From: an uncultured Phascolarctobacterium sp.
Lineage (GTDB): Bacteria > Bacillota > Negativicutes > Acidaminococcales > Acidaminococcaceae
Reading direction: 5' to 3'
Assembly (NCBI GenBank): GCA_949295115.1
Contig: CASFJU010000012.1
Coordinates: 1 to 48,343, forward strand
DNA length: 48,343 nucleotides
Position 1 is the first letter of the stretch; every line of letters starts with the position of its first letter. Made by a program: the position numbers and the translations under genes. The notes below the pieces were generated by a model. It had not been told where the DNA came from. It saw nothing but the letters and a program-made list of their open reading frames with translations, and did no database searches. This document shows, piece by piece, positions 16,249 through 25,432 of the stretch.

Positions 16249-18174
16249 TCACACACTGCGCACAATAGCGCTGAAGCTTTCCGGCTTCAGGCTGGCGCCG
16301 CCGACCAGTACACCGTCAATTTCGCCCTGTACAAAATCGGCCGCATTCTTTTCGGTTACACTGCCGCCGTACAAAATGCGTACCTTGCGGGCAACTTCTT
16401 CCGAAAAGATTTTTTCTATCTTGCTGCGGATTAAAACGGCAACCTCCTGCGCATCTGCCGCCGTAGCCGCATTGCCGCTGCCGATTGCCCACAAAGGCTC
16501 GTAAGCAACAACCATGCTTTCTGCTTCTTCGGCAGTAATGCCCTTCAAGGCGCTTTGCAGCTGCATACTGATTTTGCGCGAGGTTTTGCCTTCCGCACGT
16601 TCTTCTGCGTTTTCGCCCACGCACAAAACAGGTTTCAAACCGTTTCTGTACGCAGCGCGCAGTTTTTTGGCAACGGCCACTTCGTTATCACCGAACAAAG
16701 TGCGGCGTTCGGAATGGCCGACAATTACATATTCAGCGCAGATATCGGCAATCATTTTGCCGCTGACAGCTCCTGTATAAGCGCCTTCATCTTCCCAGAA
16801 AAGGTCCTGCGCTCCATAGCCGACATGTTTGCCGTCGATAGCATCCGCAACAGTTTCCAGTGCCGTAAACGGCGTGAAGATTACAACTTCGTTCAGCGTG
16901 CCGTTGGTTTCTTCAACAATGGCTTCTGCCAGTTCCACGGCTTCGCCAACAGTTTTGTACATTTTCCAGTTGCCTGCCACCATTTTGCGGCGCAGGTCGT
17001 CCAGCGCGGCAATGCCCGGCAGCACTTTGCCTTCCAGATATTCAAGGCTTGCGCCGCCGCCGGTGCTGATGTGGCTGATTTTGGAAGCAAGGCCGGTCTT
17101 TTCAATAGCGGCAACACTGTCACCGCCGCCGACAATGCTGATAGCCTTGCTTTTGGCAACCGCTTCGGCAACCGCCTCGGTGCCATGCGCAAAAGCGTCC
17201 ATTTCAAACACGCCCATCGGGCCGTTCCACACAATCATCTTGGCACCCTGCAAAGCAGCTTCATATTGCAGGCGGCTTTCCGGACCGATGTCCAGCGCCA
17301 TATAATCCTGCGTCAGGCTGTCCACGCGTTCAATTTTGGTATCGGCGTCAGCCGCAAAGGCGGATGCCATTACCAAATCAACCGGCAGCAGCATTTTTAC
17401 ATTATTTTTGGCTGCTTTTTCCAGCAGGCTGCGGGCTAAATCCAGCTTGTCTTCTTCCACAAGGGATTTACCCATTTTATAGCCCTGCGCGGCAAGGAAG
17501 GTGTTAGCCATGCCGCCGCCGATGAGCAGCACGTCAACCTTATCCAGCAGGTTTTCAATTACGCCGATTTTATCGGAAACTTTTGCGCCGCCGATAATCG
17601 CCGCATACGGATGCAGCGGGTTGGTAACGGCGCGGCCGATGAATTTGATTTCTTTTTCCAGCAAAAAGCCTGCGGCTGCCGGCAAAAAGTGCGTTACGCC
17701 TTCAACGGAAGCATGGGCGCGGTGCGACACGCCGAAACCGTCGTTGACATAACAATCGGCCAACAAAGCCAGTTTTTCCGCAAAACCTAAATCGTTCTTT
17801 TCTTCTTCCTTATGGAAGCGCAGGTTTTCCAGCATCAAAACTTCGCCCGGTTTTAACGCCGCTGCCATTTTTTCGGCTTCAGCGCCGATGCAGTCATGCG
17901 CAAAGGCTACCGGCATGTCAAGCAGCTTGCTTAAATGTGCGGCAACCGGCTCCAGCGAATATTTTTTGTTTACCTCGCCTTTGGGGCGGCCAAGGTGCGC
18001 CATTAAAATAACGGCAGCGCCCTGCTCCAAAAGATAATGCAAAGTATCCAGTGATGCGGTCATACGGGTATCGTCGGTAATATTGCCTTCGGCATCCATC
18101 GGCACGTTGTAATCAACGCGCACGAGGACTTTTTTTCCGTTAAGCTCTAAATCGCATAATGTTTTTTTATCCAT
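16249..18174 (-). CDS. pgk/tpi: Bifunctional phosphoglycerate kinase / triosephosphate isomerase fusion
   Basis: One uninterrupted 641-codon frame encodes both enzymes. Residues 1 to about 393 are a full [18 protein letters not shown], the adenine-phosphate loop [13 protein letters not shown] and the [17 protein letters not shown] end. Residues 396-641 are a full TPI: GNWKMYK with Asn402 and Lys404, His487 in GHSERR, Glu559 in [12 protein letters not shown], and the phosphate-binding YGGSV and LVGGASLKP. The joint [12 protein letters not shown] has no linker and no stop or start signal. A PGK/TPI fusion is known from Thermotoga maritima. Fused enzymes catalyse separate steps of lower glycolysis. 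Position between gapA and gpmI is the normal Firmicute one. Confidence 0.96.
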   Translation of the reverse strand: MDKKTLCDLELNGKKVLVRVDYNVPMDAEGNITDDTRMTASLDTLHYLLEQGAAVILMAHLGRPKGEVNKKYSLEPVAAHLSKLLDMPVAFAHDCIGAEAEKMAAALKPGEVLMLENLRFHKEEEKNDLGFAEKLALLADCYVNDGFGVSHRAHASVEGVTHFLPAAAGFLLEKEIKFIGRAVTNPLHPYAAIIGGAKVSDKIGVIENLLDKVDVLLIGGGMANTFLAAQGYKMGKSLVEEDKLDLARSLLEKAAKNNVKMLLPVDLVMASAFAADADTKIERVDSLTQDYMALDIGPESRLQYEAALQGAKMIVWNGPMGVFEMDAFAHGTEAVAEAVAKSKAISIVGGGDSVAAIEKTGLASKISHISTGGGASLEYLEGKVLPGIAALDDLRRKMVAGNWKMYKTVGEAVELAEAIVEETNGTLNEVVIFTPFTALETVADAIDGKHVGYGAQDLFWEDEGAYTGAVSGKMIADICAEYVIVGHSERRTLFGDNEVAVAKKLRAAYRNGLKPVLCVGENAEERAEGKTSRKISMQLQSALKGITAEEAESMVVAYEPLWAIGSGNAATAADAQEVAVLIRSKIEKIFSEEVARKVRILYGGSVTEKNAADFVQGEIDGVLVGGASLKPESFSAIVRSV

Positions 18175-18186
18175 TACGCCACCCTC

Positions 18187-19221
<1,035 letters not shown>

Positions 19222-19250
19222 TTATTGCTTGCACCAAAGTGCGTAATAAC

Positions 19251-20282
19251 TTAATCTTCAAGCATGTCGGCAATGTAATGTGCCGCTGCTTCGTCGGTAA
19301 CCAGAATATCCTGCCGCGACGCGCGGATAACGGACAAAATCGCCTCCGCCTTGCTGCGTCCGCCGGCAACTCCGATAACAGTGCCGATTTTCGGCAAATC
19401 CTGCAACATCAGACCGGCGTTATTGGTCATGTAAACCTGCTTGCCGTCCAGCGCGCAGTACTGGCCAAATGCCTCGCCTACCGCACCTTCATCCAGCAGT
19501 TTTTTTATAAATTCCGGCGCCATGCGGCGATGCCTTGCCATAACGGAAGCCTGCCCAACGCCGTGGACGAGGATATCCGCCTGCTTGATAATATCGACAA
19601 CGGCTTTAACGCCGGTATCTTCGGCAAGAATGCTGTTTAAAATTTCCTCGCTGACGCTGTCCGGCACATACAGCTGCCGGTACGATGCGCCCATGCGCTG
19701 CGCCAACACCGTGGCAATGGTGTTAGCCTGCAATTCCACGTTATCACCCAAACCGCCGCGCGCAGGCACAACAACCGTCTGCGGGTGGCTGCCGCTGATA
19801 TTGGCCGCCAGCGCTGCCATGGTAGTGCCGCCGCTGACAGCGACAATGTGCTTTTTGCCGTCACTCAGCAGCCTGCTTAAAATACGCGCCGCCGCACGGC
19901 CGATTTCGCGCTTAACAACTTCCTCCTGGTCGGAATCGCCCGGAATGATAACCACACTGCCGATATTCAGTTTGGCGCACAAAAGCTGCTCCAGCGAATT
20001 AAGCCCCTGCAGCTTGCGCACATAATCGGCAAGCTCTTTTAAAATGTCCATGCCTTCTTCCGTCACCGTCATGCCGGACGAAGAAAAAACAAGCAGCCCG
20101 CAGCCTTTCAAAAAATCCACCTGGGCACGCAAAACCCTTTCGCTTAGCCCAAGCCTTGCCGCCAAAGCACGCCTGCCTATCGGATGTTCGTGGCTGACCT
20201 GGCGCAAAATCTGATAGCGCAGCACCAAAAGGTCTGTCAGCTCCGGAACAATCTTCTTTTGTAAATTAATTATGCTGTCCAT
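19251..20282 (-). CDS. cggR: Central glycolytic genes regulator CggR (SorC family repressor)
   Basis: A 343-residue SorC-type regulator. It begins MDSIINLQKKIVPELTDLLV, as CggR proteins do. A winged helix-turn-helix follows at about 20-85, with HPIGRRALAARLGLSERVLR. The sugar-phosphate sensor domain carries AVSGGTTMAAL and VVVPARGGLGDN. In Bacillus, CggR represses its operon until fructose-1,6-bisphosphate binds. The ATG at 20280-20282 is chosen over a GTG 12 nt upstream because GGTGGAG precedes it and the CggR alignment starts there. GGGAC-type direct repeats just upstream suggest autoregulation. Confidence 0.94.
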   Translation of the reverse strand: MDSIINLQKKIVPELTDLLVLRYQILRQVSHEHPIGRRALAARLGLSERVLRAQVDFLKGCGLLVFSSSGMTVTEEGMDILKELADYVRKLQGLNSLEQLLCAKLNIGSVVIIPGDSDQEEVVKREIGRAAARILSRLLSDGKKHIVAVSGGTTMAALAANISGSHPQTVVVPARGGLGDNVELQANTIATVLAQRMGASYRQLYVPDSVSEEILNSILAEDTGVKAVVDIIKQADILVHGVGQASVMARHRRMAPEFIKKLLDEGAVGEAFGQYCALDGKQVYMTNNAGLMLQDLPKIGTVIGVAGGRSKAEAILSVIRASRQDILVTDEAAAHYIADMLED

Positions 20283-20303
20283 AAACTCCACCAAACACGT
20301 TTT

Positions 20304-20329
20304 GTCCCTCGTGGTCCTTTTTAAGTCCC
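20304..20329 (-). promoter_or_regulatory. Candidate CggR operator
   Basis: On the minus strand two GGGAC elements (20325-20329 and 20304-20308) lie exactly 21 bp apart, with a GGAC (20314-20317) between them. The known Bacillus CggR operator is a pair of direct repeats beginning CGGGAC about two helical turns apart. The site lies downstream of the promoter and upstream of the cggR start, a position suited to blocking elongation. Confidence 0.6.
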
Positions 20330-20347
20330 ACGGTCTCTAAACAAAAC

Positions 20348-20381
20348 AAATAAGAGTACCTTATTTATAAATATTGTAGCA
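20348..20381 (-). promoter_or_regulatory. Glycolytic operon promoter with 5' stem-loop
   Basis: An extended -10 element TGCTACAAT (20373-20381 on the complement) lacks a good -35. The predicted start near 20366 opens with a perfect 7-bp inverted repeat, AAATAAG (20348-20354) and CTTATTT (20360-20366), so the mRNA would begin with a hairpin that could stabilise it or serve as an operator. Confidence 0.55.
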
Positions 20382-20410
20382 CATATCACACAAAAAAAGA
20401 AGTGCAAAAC

Positions 20411-20441
20411 AAAAAAGTTGAAGGCAAAAACTGCCTTCAAC
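20411..20441 (-). terminator. Terminator after queF
   Basis: On the minus strand GTTGAAGGCA, a 5-nt loop and TGCCTTCAAC (arms 20417-20426 and 20432-20441), then TTTTTTG. It is a 10-bp perfect stem ending the queC-queT-queF transcript just before the cggR promoter region. Confidence 0.9.
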
Positions 20442-20471
20442 CTGTAAAATTTAGTTTAAATATTCAGTTAC

Positions 20472-20972
20472 TTACTTTCTGTAATTTACAATTTCCGGGT
20501 TCATATCGTGGTATTGCAGGCGGTGTTTTGCTACCTGCTCCCATTCGGTACCGGGCTTGCCGTAGTTGGCGTAAGGGTCAATGGCAAGGCCGCCGCGCGG
20601 AGTAAATTTGCCCCACACTTCGATGTACTTGGGCTCCATCAGTTTAATTAAATCCTTCATAATAATGTTTACGCAGTCTTCGTGGAAGTCGCCGTGGTTG
20701 CGGAAACTGAACAGATACAGTTTCAGCGATTTGCTTTCCACAAGTTTCATATCCGGCACGTAAGAGATATAAATCGTCGCAAAATCCGGCTGGCCCGTCA
20801 TCGGGCACAGGCTGGTAAATTCCGGGCAGTTAAATTTAACAAAATAATCGTTGCCGGGATGCTTGTTGACAAACGCCTCTAAAACCTGCGGTGCGTAATC
20901 GGTCGGGTAATCGGTTTTATGCCCCAAAAGGCCAACGCCTTGTAATTCTTCTTTGCTTCTTCCTGATGTCAT
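20472..20972 (-). CDS. queF: NADPH-dependent preQ0 reductase (7-cyano-7-deazaguanine reductase)
   Basis: A 166-residue type-I (unimodular) QueF, which reduces the nitrile of preQ0 to the aminomethyl of preQ1 for queuosine. The catalytic Cys56 sits in [14 protein letters not shown] with Asp63. The QueF signature [15 protein letters not shown] and the substrate Glu in FHEDCVN follow. It is the last gene of the que operon, two bases after queT, before a terminator. Confidence 0.96.
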   Translation of the reverse strand: MTSGRSKEELQGVGLLGHKTDYPTDYAPQVLEAFVNKHPGNDYFVKFNCPEFTSLCPMTGQPDFATIYISYVPDMKLVESKSLKLYLFSFRNHGDFHEDCVNIIMKDLIKLMEPKYIEVWGKFTPRGGLAIDPYANYGKPGTEWEQVAKHRLQYHDMNPEIVNYRK

Positions 20973-20974
20973 GT

Positions 20975-21472
20975 TTATTTCCTTTCTGCCGCAACGCTGA
21001 CGGCGAACGTTTTTTCAAGCGCGGTTACCAGCGCCATGCCGGCAAGCCCGCAAACAAACTGCCCCACCACAATGGTGGATGCCAAAAGCCAGTACGGCAA
21101 ATCCAGAATGATGGAAAGCCACACCGGCACGCCCAACCCGGGGATGAGAGTTATCGCCAGCAAAATGCACCAGTTGCCGCAGCCGAAGCGTTTGGCAAGC
21201 ACGATAACGGATGTTGTTAAAATGCCGACGATGCCGCCGCCAATCATATCCAAAGGACCAAGCCCGCCCATAAGCGTATTGCTTATGACATTGGCAACGC
21301 CAAACGGCACAATTAAAAACGGAAAGATGGCGCTTAAACCGTACATAGCCGTGGCAATACGCACCTGATACTGCCCGAAGGCAAAAGTCTGCGTGCACAT
21401 CATTATTACAATATACAGGGCAATGGCAATGCCCGCGATAGTTACTTTTTGTGTCTGCGTGTAGTTTTTCAT
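20975..21472 (-). CDS. queT: QueT family queuosine-precursor transporter
   Basis: A 165-residue, very hydrophobic protein of the QueT family, the substrate-binding S component type of ECF transporters associated with queuosine genes. It begins [20 protein letters not shown] and has about five or six membrane segments. [20 protein letters not shown] and [12 protein letters not shown] are family-like. Presence under a preQ1 riboswitch next to queC and queF supports uptake of preQ1 or preQ0. The second of two adjacent ATGs is preferred for its 6-nt distance to AGGAG. Confidence 0.88.
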   Translation of the reverse strand: MKNYTQTQKVTIAGIAIALYIVIMMCTQTFAFGQYQVRIATAMYGLSAIFPFLIVPFGVANVISNTLMGGLGPLDMIGGGIVGILTTSVIVLAKRFGCGNWCILLAITLIPGLGVPVWLSIILDLPYWLLASTIVVGQFVCGLAGMALVTALEKTFAVSVAAERK

Positions 21473-21475
21473 CAT

Positions 21476-22156
21476 TTACTCCTCATATTCCAGCGGGTCG
21501 CTTGCGCCGTTAGCCGCAAAGGCCGCTTTTCTGTCGATGCAGGTTCCGCATTTGCCGCACGGTTTTTCACCACCGCAATAGCAGCTCCATGTAAGTTCAT
21601 ACGGCACACCAAGCTGTAAACCCAGCGCCACAATGTCCTTCTTCGTCATTTTTACAAACGGTGCAACAAGCTGCACTTTGCGCCCGCTGCCGATGTAAAT
21701 GCCTTCGTTCATCTTGTTGTTAAAGTCGCTGCTGCAATCGGGGTAAGCACTGCCAGCAGCGTCATCGGCGTGCGCGCCATAATAAACCACACTGCAATTT
21801 TGCGCCAGCGCGATGCTTGCCGCTACGCTTAAAAATACGCCGTTACGGAACGGCACATAAGTCGTTACCGCTTCGCCGTGCCTGCATTCAAGCTGTTCGG
21901 CGTAGGATTTTTGTGGTATTTCTTCAGTTGACTGCTTTAAGAGCGAGCAGTTGCTGAACGCAAACACCGGCGTTAAATCCAGCTTTAAAAGCTGCACGTT
22001 GTAATGCGCCGCTATCTGTTCTGCCGCCGCCAGCTCTTTACTGTGCTTCTGCCCGTAGTACAGCGCCAGCGCCACAATGTCTTTATATTTTTCTTTAGCC
22101 AGCGCCAGGCAGGTGCTGCTGTCCACGCCGCCGCTTAAAAGTACCAGTGCTTTCAT
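21476..22156 (-). CDS. queC: 7-cyano-7-deazaguanine (preQ0) synthase
   Basis: A 226-residue QueC that converts 7-carboxy-7-deazaguanine to preQ0 using ATP and ammonia. It begins MKALVLLSGGVDSSTCLALA with the PP-loop SGGVDSS at 8-14. It has AHADDAAGSAYPDC in the middle and ends with the zinc-binding CYCGGEKPCGKCGTC cluster. The ATG at 22154-22156 has GGAGG 5 nt upstream. The terminator of the riboswitch lies directly before this site. queD and queE are not in the window. Confidence 0.96.
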   Translation of the reverse strand: MKALVLLSGGVDSSTCLALAKEKYKDIVALALYYGQKHSKELAAAEQIAAHYNVQLLKLDLTPVFAFSNCSLLKQSTEEIPQKSYAEQLECRHGEAVTTYVPFRNGVFLSVAASIALAQNCSVVYYGAHADDAAGSAYPDCSSDFNNKMNEGIYIGSGRKVQLVAPFVKMTKKDIVALGLQLGVPYELTWSCYCGGEKPCGKCGTCIDRKAAFAANGASDPLEYEE

Positions 22157-22170
22157 CATAGCCTCCGTAA

Positions 22171-22203
22171 AATAAAAAATCCGCCTGGCTACAGACGGAT
22201 TGC
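22171..22203 (-). terminator. Riboswitch-controlled terminator and antiterminator arm
   Basis: On the minus strand ATCCGTCTG (22192-22200), loop TAGC, CAGGCGGAT (22179-22187) and then TTTTTTATTTT, immediately before the queC ribosome binding site. GCAATC (22198-22203) overlaps the 5' side of the stem and can pair with GATTGC (22228-22233) just after the aptamer. That pairing would be a natural antiterminator. Confidence 0.85.
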
Positions 22204-22237
22204 ATAACAATATAACTGCCGCAAGCGGCAATCGCCC

Positions 22238-22276
22238 GTAGTTTTGTTTATAGACTGGATGGTTCCGAACAGTCTG
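22238..22276 (-). promoter_or_regulatory. Class I preQ1 riboswitch aptamer
   Basis: In RNA order: stem AGACUG (22270-22275), a 12-nt loop starting UUCGGAACC, the closing strand CAGUCU (22252-22257), then an A-rich tail AUAAACAAAACUA ending near 22239. This matches the compact preQ1-I plan of a small stem, UUC...C loop and an AAACUA tail that forms the pseudoknot. With the terminator downstream it would turn off queC-queT-queF when preQ1 is plentiful. Confidence 0.85.
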
Positions 22277-22294
22277 TTATTAAGTTACTAATAT

Positions 22295-22323
22295 AGTATA
22301 ACCAAATTTTGCCGGTTTGGCAA
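22295..22323 (-). promoter_or_regulatory. Promoter of the que operon
   Basis: On the minus strand TTGCCA (22318-22323), a 17-nt spacer and TATACT (22295-22300). The transcript would begin near 22288, about a dozen bases before the preQ1 aptamer. Confidence 0.75.
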
Positions 22324-22330
22324 ATGTTTT

Positions 22331-22966
22331 TTAATCTTCGGTGATTGCTTCGGCAAATTCGTGGGTAATACGTTTCAGCATGCCGCTGGTATCGGTGGTG
22401 TCGTAGTTGTCGCGGCTGTCGTTAATGGTGTACACAACGCGGCTGCCGTCGGCGGTTTTAACAACAAATTCAATTTCAGCGCGGGCAGTGTAGATTTTTT
22501 TGCGCGGATGGTTGACGGTTTCGGTATCAGGGATGGAAACTTTGGTTACATGTCCTTTGTCGTCAACAACGGAAGTCTGGCGGGTAACGTGGCGGGTTTC
22601 GGTGTAAGGCTCCTGCCATTCCCACTGGCTGCCCAGCGCATATACGTTAACAATTATTTTTAATGCTTTGGAAGGGTCAACGGTAGTGCTGCTTACGGTT
22701 TCACCTTCGATAGGAGCGGTAAACTGCACTTTTTCTTTAGCAAAGGCTTCCATCAAAGCGATTTCAACCTTGCTTTCAGCGCCGTTTTCGGTAACAAAAT
22801 TATCATAGGTCGGCTGGTGCATGTTGATGCTTTCAACTTCAACGGCGGTTACTGCGCCAAATTTAAAATCGGGCGCCTGCCATTTAACTTTTTCCGCACC
22901 GGCAATCTGCGCGGAGCAGGCAACCAGCATTACCATCATGCTTAAAACAACTAAAATTCTTTTCAC
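22331..22966 (-). CDS. Unrecognised lipoprotein, 211 residues
   Basis: Start GTG (22964-22966) lies 8 nt after a GGAGG site; an ATG upstream in the same frame overlaps that site. The product begins MKRILVVLSMMVMLVACSAQ, a lipoprotein signal peptide with lipobox LVAC and lipidated Cys17. The mature part is soluble and mixed alpha/beta, with WEWQEPYTETRHVTRQTS and a repeated 'thread-like' basic/acidic pattern, but I recognise no domain. Two strands with YTARAEIEFVV and SRVVYTINDSRDN suggest a beta-rich lipocalin-like or transport-associated fold. The gene has a consensus promoter and stands alone between phoR and the que operon. Confidence 0.8.
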   Translation of the reverse strand: MKRILVVLSMMVMLVACSAQIAGAEKVKWQAPDFKFGAVTAVEVESINMHQPTYDNFVTENGAESKVEIALMEAFAKEKVQFTAPIEGETVSSTTVDPSKALKIIVNVYALGSQWEWQEPYTETRHVTRQTSVVDDKGHVTKVSIPDTETVNHPRKKIYTARAEIEFVVKTADGSRVVYTINDSRDNYDTTDTSGMLKRITHEFAEAITED

Positions 22967-22999
22967 GGGAAATACCTCCATTATTTTAACTACCACAAA

Positions 23000-23029
23000 A
23001 TTATATACAACAATTGGTTTAATTGTCAA
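23000..23029 (-). promoter_or_regulatory. Promoter of the lipoprotein gene
   Basis: On the minus strand a perfect TTGACA (23024-23029), an 18-nt spacer and a perfect TATAAT (23000-23005), some 30 nt before the GTG start. Confidence 0.85.
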
Positions 23030-23033
23030 CCAA

Positions 23034-23061
23034 AAAGAAAAGCGCCGGCAAATGCAGGCGC
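23034..23061 (-). terminator. Terminator after phoR
   Basis: On the minus strand GCGCCTGC, a short loop and GCCGGCGC (hairpin 23042-23061, with one mismatch), then TTTTCTTTTT. It closes the pst-pho operon and sits directly upstream of the lipoprotein promoter. Confidence 0.8.
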
Positions 23062-23097
23062 AAATAAAAAAGTACAATTTATTGTAAGGGTATTGCG

Positions 23098-24762
23098 TTA
23101 TTGTTTCTTTTTGGGCAGCACAATGGTTATGGTTGTACCTTTGCCCAGCTCGCTCTCTAAATCAACGCGGCCTTTGTGGTAAAGCACGCCGTGTTTAACG
23201 ATGGAAAGCCCAAGGCCGGTGCCGCCGGTTTCCTTGTTGTGGCTCTTATCCGCACGGTAAAAGCGTTCAAAAACACGCTCGCGGTCCGCAGCGCCGATGC
23301 CGATGCCGGTATCGCTTACGCTGACGGTCACTTCGTCCGCGCCATCCGTAACTTTTACGCTGACGCTGCCGTTATCCTTGTTGTACTTAATGGCGTTATC
23401 GACAAGGTTGTACACCACTTCGCTCAAAACGGACTGCACGCCGCAGACAACGGCATTGCTGCCCGCAATGTCAAGCGTGATGCCGCGTTTATCGGCCTTG
23501 TATTTTAAGCGCGCAGCAATGTTCTGCGCCATGGCATACAGGTCAACGTCACCAAAGTCGCCGACTGATTTATTTTCATCCAGCCGCGAAAGCTCCATAA
23601 TCTGCTGAATCAGCTCAATCATGTTTTCCGCTTCGGCGTGGATGCGTTCCAGAAAACGCTGCTTGTCCTCATCCTTAACAAGCCCGTTTTTCATAATTTC
23701 CGCATAGCCAAGGATGGATTGCAGCGGTGTTTTTAATTCGTGCGACACGTTGGCGCTGAATTCGCGACGCATTTGCTCGGCCGCCATTTTTTCGGTAACG
23801 TCGTAAATTAAAATTACGCTGCCGCTGCCGTTAACGCTGCTGCCCGAAAGCTGGTAGAACCTTTGGTCTTTTTCGTAAAGCCCCTCGCCCGAACCTGCGG
23901 CGGCAACTTTCTGCAAAAGGTCCTGCACCTCCTGCGCGCGGTCAACGGTTAAAATATTTTTGCCGATAACGTCTTTAGCGTCAAAGCCAAAAATTTTAGC
24001 AGCACTTTCGTTGATAAACAACACGTTCTGATGGCCGTTCAGCAAAACCATGCCCTCGTTCATGTTGTTGGTAATAATTGTAAGTTCTTCCTGTTTGCTA
24101 CGCAGTTTGGCAAGGTTTTTGCTCAGCTGGCGCTTCTGTTTGGCAATACGCGTCAAAAACGGCGCCAATTCGTCATAGGTGTCATTGTCCAGCGGCTCAT
24201 CAAGGTTTACGTCATCCAGCGGCTGCACAAGGTTTTTAGTCAGCCTGCGGGCGACAACGCTTGCCAGCGCCGCCACCAAAATAACAATGCCCAGCATGAA
24301 CGGCGTCATCTGCATTACCGATTTGTAAATGCTGTCAATGGTTCGCGCCAGGCGCAGAATTTTACCGTCTTCAAGCCTTACGGCATAGTAATAGGTAGTC
24401 TGGTCCAGCGTATCGCTGAAGCGTTCTTCCTCGCCGGAACCGTTGGCAATGGCTTCCATTACTTCCTGGCGCATGGCATGATTCTCCAGCGTTTTGGCTT
24501 CAGCCTGATTATCAAAAAGCACCGTGCCGTCGCTGTCAATCAGCGTAACGCGCACGTCGCCGGTGTTTTCGGCAGCAATTTTGTTTAAATAGTCATCGCC
24601 GCCGCTGGCCAGCCCCATGCTGATATAGCGGGCTTCCTGCGACAGTTCTTTTTTTGTTTCGTTAAAAAAGTCCTGCGAAACGACAAATGTAATTAAAAGA
24701 GAAGCCAGCAGCACTGCCATTGCGGCAAGTGCTACCAGCGCACGGAAAATTTTATTTTTCAT
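23098..24762 (-). CDS. phoR: Phosphate-sensing sensor histidine kinase PhoR
   Basis: A 554-residue membrane histidine kinase. It has a first membrane helix at about 5-28, an extracytoplasmic sensor region (30-150), a second helix at about 153-172, a HAMP-like linker, and a PAS domain at about 225-325 (EGMVLLNGHQNVLFINESAA). The HisKA phosphoacceptor His341 lies in FSANVSHELKTPLQ, followed by an ATPase domain with NLVDNAIKYN, DTGIGIG and GGTGLGLSIV. It overlaps phoB by 11 nt, and AGGTG lies 6 nt before the chosen ATG. Being last in the pst operon marks it as the phosphate kinase acting on PhoB. Confidence 0.92.
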   Translation of the reverse strand: MKNKIFRALVALAAMAVLLASLLITFVVSQDFFNETKKELSQEARYISMGLASGGDDYLNKIAAENTGDVRVTLIDSDGTVLFDNQAEAKTLENHAMRQEVMEAIANGSGEEERFSDTLDQTTYYYAVRLEDGKILRLARTIDSIYKSVMQMTPFMLGIVILVAALASVVARRLTKNLVQPLDDVNLDEPLDNDTYDELAPFLTRIAKQKRQLSKNLAKLRSKQEELTIITNNMNEGMVLLNGHQNVLFINESAAKIFGFDAKDVIGKNILTVDRAQEVQDLLQKVAAAGSGEGLYEKDQRFYQLSGSSVNGSGSVILIYDVTEKMAAEQMRREFSANVSHELKTPLQSILGYAEIMKNGLVKDEDKQRFLERIHAEAENMIELIQQIMELSRLDENKSVGDFGDVDLYAMAQNIAARLKYKADKRGITLDIAGSNAVVCGVQSVLSEVVYNLVDNAIKYNKDNGSVSVKVTDGADEVTVSVSDTGIGIGAADRERVFERFYRADKSHNKETGGTGLGLSIVKHGVLYHKGRVDLESELGKGTTITIVLPKKKQ

Positions 24763-25432
24763 GTTCAGCACCTATACGGTAGCCAACGCCGCGCACAGTT
24801 TCAATCACCGTACCGGCAGAACCTAATTTTTGGCGGAGTGTGCGGATGTGAACATCGACCGTGCGGGTTTCACCGGCAAAATCATAGCCCCAGATATCGG
24901 TCAGGAGCTGTTCACGAGTAAATACCTGCCCCGGGCGTTCCATCATTTTGTGCAGCACCTCAAACTCCTTGTAAGTCAGCACAATTTCTTCGCCGTCGAC
25001 AAAAACCATGTGGCGCGCAATATCCATTTTAATCGCGCCGGTGGTCAATTCATTGGATTTATCTTCTTTGATATAACGGCGCAGCACCGCTTTAACGCGC
25101 GATACCATTTCCATCATACCGAAGGGTTTGGCAATATAATCATCTGCACCGCTGTCAAGCCCCATTACCTTGTCGAACTCCGAACCTTTGGCCGTAGCCA
25201 TAATAACAGGGATGTCCGCAGTGCGCTTGTCACGGCGCAGACGTTTAAGCACAGCCATGCCGTCGTCGCCCGGCAGCATGATGTCAAGAATAATCAGCTG
25301 AGGCATAACGGTTTCCAATGCCTTAAAAAGGTCCTCGCTGGTTTCCAGCCCAATGGCCGGGAACCCCGTAGACTTTAACGTATAAACTTCCAGTTCGCGG
25401 ATATTAGGATCGTCCTCCACGCAAAATATCAT
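24752..25432 (-). CDS. phoB: Phosphate regulon response regulator (OmpR/PhoB family)
   Basis: A 226-residue regulator. The receiver domain has the acidic pair EDD at 6-8, phosphorylated Asp50 in LIILDIMLPGDDG, Thr80 and Lys102 in YIAKPFG. The winged-helix domain has FEVLHKMMERPGQVFTREQL and TRTVDVHIRTLRQKLG. It begins 29 nt inside the end of phoU, with AGGAGG and a nearer AAGG upstream, so it is coupled to phoU. It probably activates the pst promoter at the repeats near 29620-29660. Confidence 0.93.
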   Translation of the reverse strand: MIFCVEDDPNIRELEVYTLKSTGFPAIGLETSEDLFKALETVMPQLIILDIMLPGDDGMAVLKRLRRDKRTADIPVIMATAKGSEFDKVMGLDSGADDYIAKPFGMMEMVSRVKAVLRRYIKEDKSNELTTGAIKMDIARHMVFVDGEEIVLTYKEFEVLHKMMERPGQVFTREQLLTDIWGYDFAGETRTVDVHIRTLRQKLGSAGTVIETVRGVGYRIGAEHEK

